The notes beneath the pieces were generated by a model, which saw nothing but the letters and a program-made list of their open reading frames with translations, was not told where the DNA came from and ran no database searches. Position numbers and translations under genes: made by a program. From Frankia sp. QA3 (lineage in GTDB: Bacteria; Actinomycetota; Actinomycetes; Frankiales; Frankiaceae): a DNA stretch of 57,610 bases. Position 1 is the first letter of the stretch. Each line of letters opens with the position of its first letter. The DNA is taken from NCBI RefSeq assembly GCF_000262465.1, contig NZ_CM001489.1:3113675-3171284 (forward strand), read 5' to 3'. Below are positions 45,052-53,288 of the stretch, one piece after another.

Positions 45052-46368
45052 ATGACCGACCCGCCCCCCATGTCCCACGCCCTCGTCCCCGGTTGCGAGT
45101 CCGCCGCGCCCGGCGCGGGCGGCCACGTCTACCGGCGGACCCTCGCGACCCCCGGCGCGGCCCGGTTCATCGGGCCGGCATTCGTGGGACGGCTGCCGAT
45201 CGCGATGCACGCGCTCGGCACGGTGCTGTTCGTGCAGGACCGGTCCGGCTCGTACGCCGTGGGCGGGGCGGTCGCCGCCGCCGGGGCGCTCAGCGAGGCG
45301 GTGTGCGTGCCGCGGGTGGGCCGTGCCCTGGACCGCTTCGGCCAGGCCAGGGTGCTGCTCGCCGGGCTCGCCGGTCACCTGCTCGGGGCGGCGGCGCTGC
45401 TGGCGACGGTGTGGGCCGGCGCCCCCCGCCCGCTGTGGTTCCTCGCCGCGGTGGTCGCCGGCGGCTGCCTGCCGCCCGTCGGGACCTGCGTACGGGCCCG
45501 GTGGAGCGCACTGCTGGCCGGTAGCGCCCTGCTGCCCGCCGCGCTCGCACTGGAGGCGGCGATCGACGAGCTGGTGTTCATCCTGGGGCCCACCCTGGTG
45601 ACAGCGCTGGTCACCCTCGCCGATCCAGCCGCCGGCCTGATGGCCTCGGCGGTCCTGCTCGGGGTCGGCGCCCTGGCCCTCGCGCTGCAGCATGGCACCG
45701 ACCCGGGCCCCCGCCCGGCGTCGGCCGCGCCACCGGAGCGGATCATGCGGCGGCCGGATGCCCGCACCCTGGTCGCGATCGTGTTCGCGATCGGGATCGG
45801 CTTCGGCGGAATCGACGTGGCCATGGTCGCCTTCGCCCGAGAGGAGGGGTTGGCGGCCGTCGGCGGGCTGCTGCTGGGCATGTTCGCGGCCGGCTCCGGG
45901 ATCTCCGGCCTGATCACCGGTGCCCGCACGCATGACCGCCCGCTGCGGGCCCGGCTGCTGCGCTCCGTCGCGCTGCTGACGGTCGGCTTCGCGCTCCCCC
46001 TCGCCGGGATCGGCGTGGCCACGATGATCCCGCTGGCCGTCCTCGCCGGCGCCACGGTGGCCCCCACCATGATCAACTCCAACGCGATGATGGAGCGGAT
46101 CGTTCCGCCGCGAGCCCGCACCGAGGGCTTCGCCTGGCTCACGATGGCGGTGGTCGGCGGCCTTGCCGTGGGCTCCCCGCTGGCCGGCCGCCTGATCGAC
46201 GTCGGCGGCGCGCGGCTGGGCTACATCGTGCCGGCGGGCGCGGGCCTGCTCGCCGGCCTGACCGCCCTGCTCTGCCGCCGCTACCTGCCAGACGTCGACG
46301 CCCGGGGCCTCGCCCCGCGCCCGGCGACCGAATCCGAACCCACCAGCACGACCGTCCCCGCCGACTGA
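45052..46368 (+). CDS. MFS transporter
   Basis: A 438-residue protein with about 12 predicted helices in two groups, and the motif-A-like loop PRVGRALDRFGQARVLL between helices 2 and 3. The C-terminal half has AWLTMAVVGGLAVGSPLAGR, typical of MFS exporters. No substrate clue from neighbours. The start is the first ATG, with a weak ribosome-binding site; ATG 45070 is an alternative. Confidence 0.88.
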   Translation: MTDPPPMSHALVPGCESAAPGAGGHVYRRTLATPGAARFIGPAFVGRLPIAMHALGTVLFVQDRSGSYAVGGAVAAAGALSEAVCVPRVGRALDRFGQARVLLAGLAGHLLGAAALLATVWAGAPRPLWFLAAVVAGGCLPPVGTCVRARWSALLAGSALLPAALALEAAIDELVFILGPTLVTALVTLADPAAGLMASAVLLGVGALALALQHGTDPGPRPASAAPPERIMRRPDARTLVAIVFAIGIGFGGIDVAMVAFAREEGLAAVGGLLLGMFAAGSGISGLITGARTHDRPLRARLLRSVALLTVGFALPLAGIGVATMIPLAVLAGATVAPTMINSNAMMERIVPPRARTEGFAWLTMAVVGGLAVGSPLAGRLIDVGGARLGYIVPAGAGLLAGLTALLCRRYLPDVDARGLAPRPATESEPTSTTVPAD

Positions 46369-46420
46369 CCCGACCGGCCCACGGCCCACGCCGCCAGGAG
46401 ACGGTTCGCCGGGCGGCGGC

Positions 46421-47491
46421 TCAGGAAGCGGTGTTGTCGCCCGCCTGGCCCGCGGACCCCTCCCCGGCCGGAGCGTCGGCGGCGCCGCCCGCCTCGGCGG
46501 TCGGGACCGGCGCCCCAGCGGTGGCCGGCGCAGCAGCGGTGGCGGCGGCAACCTCGGCGGGCCGGCGACGGAGCAGTCCGCGCCGGGCGCCAGGGCGGGC
46601 TGCCTCGGCGTCACCCCGCCGCTTGCGGCCCTTGCGCCCAGCCGCCGCGACCACGGTCGCGTCGTCTCCCGTGCCCTCCGTGGCCTTCGCCGTGAGATCG
46701 GCGGCCTCGGCCTGCTCACCGGGCTCGACCTTCTCCGCAGGCACGGCCACATCCGCAGGCACGGCCACATCCGCAGGCACGGCGACGTCCGCGGACTCAG
46801 CCACATCGGCAGGCACGGCCACATCGGCAGGCACGGCCACATCGGCAGGCGCAGCCACATCGGCGGCCTCGGCCACATCCGCGGTGGCGCCGGACCCGGC
46901 GGTCTCGGGGGCACCGGTCTCGGCCGCCGTCTCCGCGGTGGGTACCGAAGACGGCACCTCGGTGGCACCGGTTCCCGTCGCCGTCGACGGGGTCGATCCA
47001 TCGGGCACGGTGGGTCCGTCGGTGCCAGCGGCTTCGACGACGGTGTCGTCGGCCGCGGCGGCGCCCTCACTCGTCGCCGGCTGGACCTTCGCCGGCTGGA
47101 CCTTCGCCGGCTCGGTCGACGCATCGGCCGCCGTGACATCGAGGGCGACCGTCCGCCATCCCTCGAAGATCTCGGTGACGGTGTAGCCGTCGGCGCTCAG
47201 CACGTCGCGGTAGCGGACGAGCTGCTCGTAGGACAGCGTCGGATCCGCCACGGCGACGGCCTTCTCCCCGCTCTCCACACCACCTGGGCCGCCGGTGACC
47301 TTCGCGGCGGCCGGGTCGGCGGCCGGGAACGTCGCGACCGTCGCCGACACCCGATAGGTGGTCGAGGCGGCGGGGTTCACCGTCCCGGTCAACGTCCACG
47401 ACCGGCTCGCGGCCTGACCGCCGGGCGGCTCGGGTGACGCACCCTCGGTCTGAGCGGCCAGCAGCGTGGCGATCTTCGCCTCGACCGTCAT
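46421..47491 (-). CDS. Low-complexity Ala/Val/Pro-rich protein
   Basis: A 356-residue protein. Residues 1-110 look folded (MTVEAKIATLLAAQTEG, SYEQLVRYRDVLSADGYTV, EGWRTVALDV), then comes a long disordered region with repeated VPADVA units (46740-46860) and a basic stretch GRKGRKRRGDAEAARPGARR near residue 280. I do not recognise it. Start ATG 47491 or GTG 47497, with AGGAG 10-16 bases upstream. The amino acid bias resembles histone-like or cell-envelope tails; no function inferred. Confidence 0.6.
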   Translation of the reverse strand: MTVEAKIATLLAAQTEGASPEPPGGQAASRSWTLTGTVNPAASTTYRVSATVATFPAADPAAAKVTGGPGGVESGEKAVAVADPTLSYEQLVRYRDVLSADGYTVTEIFEGWRTVALDVTAADASTEPAKVQPAKVQPATSEGAAAADDTVVEAAGTDGPTVPDGSTPSTATGTGATEVPSSVPTAETAAETGAPETAGSGATADVAEAADVAAPADVAVPADVAVPADVAESADVAVPADVAVPADVAVPAEKVEPGEQAEAADLTAKATEGTGDDATVVAAAGRKGRKRRGDAEAARPGARRGLLRRRPAEVAAATAAAPATAGAPVPTAEAGGAADAPAGEGSAGQAGDNTAS

Positions 47492-48131
47492 GGGCACCGT
47501 GTCGTCGCTCCTACCCCATCGCACGCACGCACGTCCTTTCCTCACGCAGTCGGCATCGTCCGCACACCCGTTCGGCAGCGCCGGCGTCCCCCGGCCCCGA
47601 GGACGGCCCGGCCAACAGCCCGTCGGCGTGGGCGAAACCGCATTCTGACGGACCGACCGGATGCACTCCGCATCGGGGTGTGTTCCGACACAGTGTCGAC
47701 ATAACGCCGCAAACTGGCAGGAGGTCGGACATGATTGACGCACGCCAAGGAGCGAACGATCGGTGCGGCGGATACGTCGGCACGGATCATCGCGTGCGCG
47801 GGGCCCGCCGCCCCGCCCCAGAAATCGCCGGAGGCGTGGCGCGGATTTCCGCCGCGACAATCCTGCCATGATCACGCATGGAAACTACACATAGCAGTTA
47901 TATGATTACCTAGCTGTTCCACGTCGGTGGCGACCTCATGGGCCACCCCGTTCGGGATGGCTCCGCAGACGGCGCTTCCGGCCCCCCGCCGAGGCGCCCA
48001 CGGCGCGGCTCGCCGCCCCGTCCGTTCCGCCAAGCCAGCCTGGGCGTTGGACCACGAGCGTTATATTCTGCTTGCCGCACGTGACATACAGCGACGGTCT
48101 TCTACGACAGCGAGGTCGGGCGGAGTCAACG
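47492..48131. other. Long intergenic region with an AT-rich patch before the devR-type gene
   Basis: 640 bp between the low-complexity gene and the response regulator. It contains a possible small ORF (47731-47871) and a patch at 47866-47930 of much lower GC than anything else nearby (ATCACGCATGGAAACTACAC, TAGCAGTTATATGATTACCT). TTATATTCT at 48061 could provide the -10 for the response regulator gene. Confidence 0.5.
47731..47871 (+). CDS. Possible 46-residue small ORF with strong ribosome-binding site
   Basis: ATG at 47731 is preceded by AGGAGGTCGGAC, the best Shine-Dalgarno match seen in the window, with ideal spacing. The peptide starts MIDARQGANDRCGGYVGTD and ends ISAATILP. No family recognised. 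Ribosome-binding quality is the only support; codon use is not strongly biased. Confidence 0.35.
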   Translation: MIDARQGANDRCGGYVGTDHRVRGARRPAPEIAGGVARISAATILP

Positions 48132-48827
48132 GTGTCAGATGAAGTGGCGGTGGGGTCCGGCGTCGGTGACGTCCCGCTCCCACCGTCGACCACCGGAATC
48201 ATCAGGGTGTTCCTTCTCGACGACCACGAGGTAGTGCGTCGCGGGCTGCGGGATCTCCTCACCGAGGAACCCGACGTGGAGGTGGTCGGCGAGGCCGGCC
48301 GGGCCGACGAGGCACTCGGCCAGATCATCGCTCTGCGGCCGCAGGTCGCGGTCCTCGACGCGCGTCTGGAGGATGGCAGCGGCATCGAGGTCTGTCGGCA
48401 GGTGCGCTCGGCCGACCCCGGCATCGCCTGCCTCATCCTCACCTCCTTCGACGACGAGGAGGCACTCTTCACTGCGATCATGGCCGGCGCGGCCGGCTAC
48501 GTCCTCAAACAGATCCGAGGCACCGCCCTGGTGGACGCTGTCCGCCAGGTCGCCGCGGGCAAGTCCCTGCTCGACCCGGCGGTCACGCCGCGGGTGCTGG
48601 TGCGCCTGCGGGAGGGGCCGGCCGAGGACGAGCGGCTCGCGGGCCTCACCGATCAGGAACGGCGCATCCTGCGACTGATCGCGGAGGGGCTCACGAACCG
48701 TCAGATCGCCAGCCGGATGTTCCTCGCCGAGAAGACGGTGAAGAACTACGTCTCCAGCATGCTGGCCAAGCTCGGCCTGGAAAGTCGCACCCAGGCCGCC
48801 GTCTTCGCCACCCGCCTCAACACCTGA
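48132..48827 (+). CDS. NarL/DevR-type response regulator
   Basis: A 231-residue regulator. The receiver has the acidic pair LLDDHEVVRRGL, the phospho-acceptor in VAVLDARLEDGSGIEV, Thr in LILTSFDD and Lys in YVLKQIRG. The LuxR-type HTH is LTDQERRILRLIAEGLTNRQ with KTVKNYVSSMLAKLGLESRT. This combination is DevR/DosR-like. Start chosen at GTG 48132 with GGAG seven bases upstream, over TTG 48072. Its likely partner kinase is convergent downstream. Confidence 0.92.
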   Translation: MSDEVAVGSGVGDVPLPPSTTGIIRVFLLDDHEVVRRGLRDLLTEEPDVEVVGEAGRADEALGQIIALRPQVAVLDARLEDGSGIEVCRQVRSADPGIACLILTSFDDEEALFTAIMAGAAGYVLKQIRGTALVDAVRQVAAGKSLLDPAVTPRVLVRLREGPAEDERLAGLTDQERRILRLIAEGLTNRQIASRMFLAEKTVKNYVSSMLAKLGLESRTQAAVFATRLNT

Positions 48828-48840
48828 CCGCCAGGCCGCA

Positions 48841-48903
48841 CTCCCTCCTGCCAATCCACAGGAAGATTTCGGGTGCGCAGTCCTGTGGAAAGGCAGGAGG
48901 GAG
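48841..48903. terminator. Large two-step inverted repeat between convergent two-component genes
   Basis: CTCCCTCCTGCC (48841-48852) pairs with GGCAGGAGGGAG (48892-48903), and inside it TCCACAGGA (48855-48863) pairs with TCCTGTGGA (48881-48889), with symmetric AA bulges and a 17-nt loop. The position after the regulator gene fits a bidirectional terminator; the same GGAAAGGCAGGAGGG core recurs upstream of the kinase gene. Confidence 0.65.
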
Positions 48904-48940
48904 GCCGACCGGAAAGGCGAGGGACGCAAGGGGTGCCCTG

Positions 48941-50680
48941 CTAGCGCGCGGGCGGGTTGTCCGCCGGCGTGCACACGCGCAGCGCTCCCGGCGGGGTGAT
49001 GAGCGGGACCAGCCAGGTCACGGTCGTGCCAATACCGTTCTCGCCCGGGCCGAACCCCGTCCGGCCACCCAGGTCCAGCGCCCGGCGGCGCAGGTTCGCA
49101 AGGCCGCTGCTGCGTGCGGCCCCGCCGGGGCCGCAGCCGTCGTCGCGAACCTCGACGAGGACGTCCACGCTGGTCACCCGTAGCAGCACGTCGATGCGGG
49201 TGGCCCGGGCGTGCCGGGCGATGTTGGACAGCGCCTCACGCAGCGCGGCGAGCATGTGCGGGCGGATCGCCGCGGGCACCCGGCGGTCGATCGGCCCGTC
49301 CAACCGGATCACGGGGGTGATCCCGAGCGCGCGCTCGGTCTGGGCGACGATCGACCTGATCTCGGCGCCCAGGTCGGCGCCGTCGAGGTCGGCCACCGTC
49401 AGCGAGAAGATGGTCTGGCGAATGTCGGCGATGGTCTGGTCGAGCTCGTCGGCGGCGGCGTGCAGCCGCCCCGCCGCCTGGCTGTCGAGGACGCGGGCGA
49501 GGCTCTGCAGCTGCAGGCCCGTCGCGAACAACCGCTGGATCACGACGTCGTGCAGGTCGCGGGCGATCCGGTCGCGCTCCTCGAACACCGCGAGGCGCTC
49601 GCGGTCGCGGTGGATGCGGGCGAGTTCGAGCGACAGGGCGGCCTGACCGGCGAAGGCGGCGGCCATCTCCAGGTCGAGACCGCTGAAGGTCTCGAACGGG
49701 CCGGGTGTGCCGAGAACGAGGATGCCGAGCGCCCGCCCACCCGCCATCAGCGGCACCACCATCCCGACCGTGGCCGCCGCGTCGGGGGTGTCGGCACCGA
49801 GCAGCGGGCCGCCCGGCGAGGCGGCGCCGACCAGCACGGCCCGCCCGGTGCGCATCGCGTCGGTCATGCGCTCGTTGTCGGTGAAGACCCGACCGCGCAG
49901 GTTCTCCTGCCCCGGGCCGTCCACCACCCCGACGACCAGGCCTGCGGTGTCGGGGACGAGGATCGCCGCGAGGCGCGCGGCGGTCGCCTGCCGTGCCCGG
50001 CGCGCCACCAGCTCCAACGCCTCCTCGGGCTCGGCCACCGACAGCAGAGCCGTGGTGATCTCCGCGCTGGCGGACAGCCAGGCCTGGCGGCGCCGCGTCG
50101 CCTCGTACAGGCGGGCGTTCTCGATCGCGAAGCCGACCGCGGCGGCGAGCGCACAGGCCAGGCTCTCGTCCTCCCGGGTGAACTCGCCGCCACCCCGCTT
50201 CGCCCCGAGGAACAGGGTGCCGAACGCGTCCCCCCGCACCATGATCGGGACGTTGAGAAAGGTGTCGAAGCGAGGATGGCCCGGGGGGAACCCGACGGCG
50301 GCCGGATGGCGCGCGACGTCGGCGACCCGCAGCGGGCGGGGATGGCGCAGGCTCTCCCCGATCAGACCGCGGCCCAGCGGCAGCCGGCCGATCCTCCCGG
50401 GCACGCCCTCGGCGAAACCGACGTGGATCAGCTCGGTGATCTCGCCGGCCTCGCCGATGACCCCGAGGGCGCCGTACTCGGCGTCGACGAGCTGGCTGGC
50501 GGCCTGCGCGATCCGGCGCAGCGTGACCGGCAGGCTGAGTTCGCGGGCGACGTCGACCACCGCGTCGAGCAGGCCCTGCATCCGCGACTGCATCGAGGCG
50601 ACCTCGTCGACCTGCGCGGACAGTCGGGTGCGCAGCTCGTCGAGAGGCGAATGGTCGACCGCGGCCGGGGACTCGCTCAT
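48941..50680 (-). CDS. DevS/DosT-like GAF-domain sensor histidine kinase
   Basis: A 579-residue cytoplasmic kinase without membrane segments. Two GAF domains (about 55-200 and 220-360), then the HisKA_3 box DRIARDLHDVVIQRLFATGL with the phospho-His near residue 376, and the HATPase with LREALSNIARHARATRIDVL, VRDDGCGPGG and SGLANLRRRALDLGG. This layout is that of the mycobacterial redox/hypoxia sensors DevS and DosT; whether GAF-A binds heme was not determined. The ATG at 50680 was chosen at the start of similarity. It is convergent with the DevR-like gene. Confidence 0.92.
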   Translation of the reverse strand: MSESPAAVDHSPLDELRTRLSAQVDEVASMQSRMQGLLDAVVDVARELSLPVTLRRIAQAASQLVDAEYGALGVIGEAGEITELIHVGFAEGVPGRIGRLPLGRGLIGESLRHPRPLRVADVARHPAAVGFPPGHPRFDTFLNVPIMVRGDAFGTLFLGAKRGGGEFTREDESLACALAAAVGFAIENARLYEATRRRQAWLSASAEITTALLSVAEPEEALELVARRARQATAARLAAILVPDTAGLVVGVVDGPGQENLRGRVFTDNERMTDAMRTGRAVLVGAASPGGPLLGADTPDAAATVGMVVPLMAGGRALGILVLGTPGPFETFSGLDLEMAAAFAGQAALSLELARIHRDRERLAVFEERDRIARDLHDVVIQRLFATGLQLQSLARVLDSQAAGRLHAAADELDQTIADIRQTIFSLTVADLDGADLGAEIRSIVAQTERALGITPVIRLDGPIDRRVPAAIRPHMLAALREALSNIARHARATRIDVLLRVTSVDVLVEVRDDGCGPGGAARSSGLANLRRRALDLGGRTGFGPGENGIGTTVTWLVPLITPPGALRVCTPADNPPAR

Positions 50681-50729
50681 GCGCCCGGACCCGGCCACAG
50701 CCCGCGCACTGGAACCCCGCCGCACCATC

Positions 50730-50780
50730 CCTGCCTTTCCGGCGAGACGAAACGGGCACGCAAGCCGGTGGAAAGGCAGG
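50730..50780. promoter_or_regulatory. Inverted repeat upstream of the sensor kinase gene
   Basis: CCTGCCTTTCC (50730-50740) and GGAAAGGCAGG (50770-50780) form a perfect 11-bp inverted repeat, extended inwards by GGC/GCC with a small bulge. It lies 50-100 bp upstream of the kinase start. GTGGAAAGGCAGGAGGG here (50768-50784) is identical to 48885-48901. Confidence 0.5.
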
Positions 50781-51068
50781 AGGGCACCGCCCGGGGGCGT
50801 CCGCCGGAGGGCACAACAGTCATCGCGGGTGATTCCTCCTCGCGCCGCCCGGCTCCCTGTCGGGCCCCTCGGCGCAGAGCGGCCACCCGAAGGTGGGATC
50901 ACTCTGGCGTGCAGGATATCCACCGCAGCGATTTCGGGGAACACCCTCGGCGGCGGCCCGGGTCCCTTCCGCCGCCGGCGCCCGGGTCGCCACCCCGACG
51001 TGGGCCGACGCGGGTCCGACGCGGGCGAACGTGGAGTGTGGACCGGGAGCAGAAGTACAGTGTGCTTC

Positions 51069-51155
51069 ATGGCAGTGCTGCGCCCCTTCCTGCACCGCGA
51101 CCGCGTGACGGACCTGGGTCGGGCCGTCACCGCGGCGTGTACCGGGCGGGTCTGA
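51069..51155 (+). CDS. Cys-containing leader peptide upstream of the cysteine dioxygenase operon
   Basis: A 28-residue ORF, MAVLRPFLHRDRVTDLGRAV then TAACTGRV. Its R-V-x-D-L-x-R-A and a Cys near the end match the short leader peptides that actinobacteria carry before sulfur-metabolism genes. TACAGT at 51056-51061 would place transcription start at or next to the ATG, so the ORF may be leaderless. Cys is encoded by TGT, a rare codon here. The dioxygenase gene begins 355 bp later, room for an attenuator. Confidence 0.6.
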   Translation: MAVLRPFLHRDRVTDLGRAVTAACTGRV

Positions 51156-51510
51156 GGCGCCCTCATCGTCGCCGCCGCGCGTGTGTCCAGCTCACCGCGG
51201 CGCAGCCCGCGGCCGATCGGCCGCTCGCGCGCCGGGTTCCCGCCCGGCGGGTTGACTGACGAGTCCCGCCACCGCCCGGCCGTGTCGTCGCCGGCGGGTT
51301 GGCGCGTGCCCAGCCCCGTCCGCCTTCCGGTCCCGCACCGCGCCGGCCCGGCCGAACGCCCTTCGCGCGCTCCCTCGAGTGCGCCCCGCCGCCAGGGTCG
51401 CGGCGTCCCCCGGGGCGGACGGCCGCTCGCGCGGGTCCCCGCCCCCGCCGGCCGCCCTCTTCCCGGCCGACATGGTGGCACCGTTCGCCTCCACCGCCCT
51501 GGGAGTCCCC
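51156..51510 (+). promoter_or_regulatory. Region between leader peptide and cysteine dioxygenase gene
   Basis: 355 bp with no gene. It contains the palindrome GCGGCCGATCGGCCGC (51209-51224) and further GC-rich inverted segments that could form alternative hairpins, and TTGACT at 51251 that could be part of an internal promoter. Structure was not computed. Confidence 0.4.
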
Positions 51511-52098
51511 GTGCCTCTTCTCCACCCGGTGCTCGTCGCCGACCCGGCCCGCCACACCGAGCCCTTCCTGCCGGCCGAGTGCCTCAGCGACGAGCCGGGC
51601 ACCGTCGATCTGGCGACGCTGCGGGACCTGACCGCCGCCTTCGCCGGGGTACCGGAAATCTGGCGCCCGGTGATCCACCACCGTTCCGACCGCCGCTGGT
51701 ACACCCGGCTGCTGCTCTCGGCGACGGTCGAGGTGTGGTTGATCGGGTGGTATCCGGGGCAGCAGACCGAGGTGCACGACCACGGGGGCGCGCTGGGGGC
51801 GTTGACGGTCGCCGAGGGCCGCGTCACCGAGGACCGGTACGACCGGAACTGGACGATCACGCGGGTCCGCGAGCATGTGACCGGCTCGTCCGTCGGTTTC
51901 GGCGCCGCGCACGTGCACCGGGTCGCCAACCGCGGGCAGGAGGTCGCCACGACGATCCACGCCTACTCCCCGCCGGAGCTGCCGATGCGCTTCGCGCCGA
52001 CGCAGGACGCCGCCGACCTGCGCGCCGCGACGGTCCCGCCGCCGGCGGTCGGGGCCCCCGCCGGACGGGACGTCGCGTCCGCCGGCGCCGCGCGATGA
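51511..52098 (+). CDS. Cysteine dioxygenase-family cupin
   Basis: A 195-residue cupin of the type I cysteine dioxygenase family, which oxidises cysteine to cysteine sulfinate with non-heme Fe(II). The metal-binding His residues are in EVHDHGGALGAL and GAAHVHRVANRG. Also seen: WYTRLLLSATVEVWLIGWYP. The GTG at 51511 has GGGAG five to six bases upstream; ATG 51472 has none. Its stop overlaps the ATG of the rhodanese gene (ATGA), so they are translated together. The leader peptide upstream suggests control by cysteine supply. Confidence 0.9.
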   Translation: MPLLHPVLVADPARHTEPFLPAECLSDEPGTVDLATLRDLTAAFAGVPEIWRPVIHHRSDRRWYTRLLLSATVEVWLIGWYPGQQTEVHDHGGALGALTVAEGRVTEDRYDRNWTITRVREHVTGSSVGFGAAHVHRVANRGQEVATTIHAYSPPELPMRFAPTQDAADLRAATVPPPAVGAPAGRDVASAGAAR

Positions 52099-52496
52099 CC
52101 CCTGGCACGAGCAGGATCGACGCGATGCTCGCCGCGGCCCGCTCCCGGCTGCGGCGTCTCGAACCCGCCGAGGCGGCACGTGTTCTGGACGAGGACGCCA
52201 ACAGCGTCCTCGTCGACATCCGGCCCGCCGCCCAACGGGCCGCGGAGGGGGAGATCCCCGACGCTGTGATCGTCGAACGCAACGTGCTCGAATGGCGCTT
52301 CGACCCGACCAGCGACGCCCGGCTGCCGATCGCCACCGGCGACGACCTTCAGGTCATCGTGTTCTGCTCCGAGGGCTACACCTCGAGCCTGGCGGCCGAC
52401 GCGCTGCGCCAGCTCGGCCTGCGGCGGGCCACCGACGTGATCGGCGGATACCACGCCTGGGCCGCCGCGGGCCTGCCGACCCGCGGCGGCGGGTGA
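52095..52496 (+). CDS. Rhodanese-like sulfurtransferase
   Basis: A 133-residue single-domain rhodanese. The active-site loop is VIVFCSEGYTSSLAADALRQ with the catalytic Cys; the CH2A-like segment is SVLVDIRPAAQRAAEGEIPD and the end is VIGGYHAWAAAGLP. Overlaps the dioxygenase gene by 4 bp. Together they probably handle sulfur from excess cysteine. Confidence 0.92.
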   Translation: MTPGTSRIDAMLAAARSRLRRLEPAEAARVLDEDANSVLVDIRPAAQRAAEGEIPDAVIVERNVLEWRFDPTSDARLPIATGDDLQVIVFCSEGYTSSLAADALRQLGLRRATDVIGGYHAWAAAGLPTRGGG

Positions 52497-53192
52497 TCGG
52501 TCCGACGCCGACCGCCCCACCCGGGGGTACGCCACCGCGTCATCTCGCCTACCCCGCACCCCGCTCGTGGCGCTTGCACCAGCAAAGGCGCCAGATGTGG
52601 TTCTGCGCACATTTCACGGCCGAATCAGGCCTGATGGCGCCCCCCGGACGGGGTTCCCCCGTTCGTCATCTGCCCGCAACCCGGCTGCACGCGGCGCCGG
52701 ATCGGAGATCGTAGACCGCTCGGCGGGGGCCCCCGTGGCCCGTGTCGGCCACCGGACAGCGATCTCCCCGGCGCCCGTTTCCGCTGTCCACCAGCGATTC
52801 CAGCCCCGGCGTGCCACCGCGACCAGCACGCGGCCATCACTCCCGCAAAGATCATCAATGTTGGCCCACGCCGCCGCGGGTCGTCCGCACGGCGCCCCCG
52901 CGCGCGCCCGGACGGCCCGCCGGAGCACTCCGGACGTCCGCGTTCCGGAACCCTTGCTATCCGGTCGAGAGACGTCTACGTTCCTCGGTTAACGAGACGA
53001 GACGGGATCGTTTCCGAGCGGAGCCCGCCCCGGTATGCCAGGCAAATGGCGCCGCCGGCGGATTCCTCCCGGAACTCCAGGGGGCTTCTCGCCGCAACAA
53101 AGGTTGACCTGCCTGTCTGGGGTGTCGCGCTACGCCGGATTTGGCGGTCTGCAAAGCATGTGTCCGCCTTTGCAACGTCAGCAGGAGACGGT
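52497..53192. other. Intergenic region upstream of the whiB-type gene
   Basis: About 700 bp without a recognised gene. The distal part (52960-53192) is less GC-rich and likely holds the promoter: TTGACC at 53104-53109 is a good -35 candidate. Open frames here show no conserved pattern. Confidence 0.5.
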
Positions 53193-53288
53193 ATGCCCAG
53201 TCAGCCCAGCGTGCTATCTGCCAGAATCTCCGCCGCACTCAGCTTCCTGTCCTCCGCGTGCCCCTGCGTCTGCGGTGAAGCCCGATGA
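53193..53288 (+). CDS. Cys-rich leader ORF overlapping whiB
   Basis: A 31-residue ORF starting MPSQPSVLSARISAAL and ending SSACPCVCGEAR, with three Cys codons in five positions close to its end. It has a clear ribosome-binding site (AGGAG, 53183-53187, five bases before the ATG). Its TGA overlaps the ATG of the whiB-type gene (ATGA), so translation of whiB should depend on it. The arrangement resembles mycobacterial cysteine-responsive upstream ORFs; here the target encodes a Cys-ligated Fe-S regulator. Confidence 0.55.
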   Translation: MPSQPSVLSARISAALSFLSSACPCVCGEAR

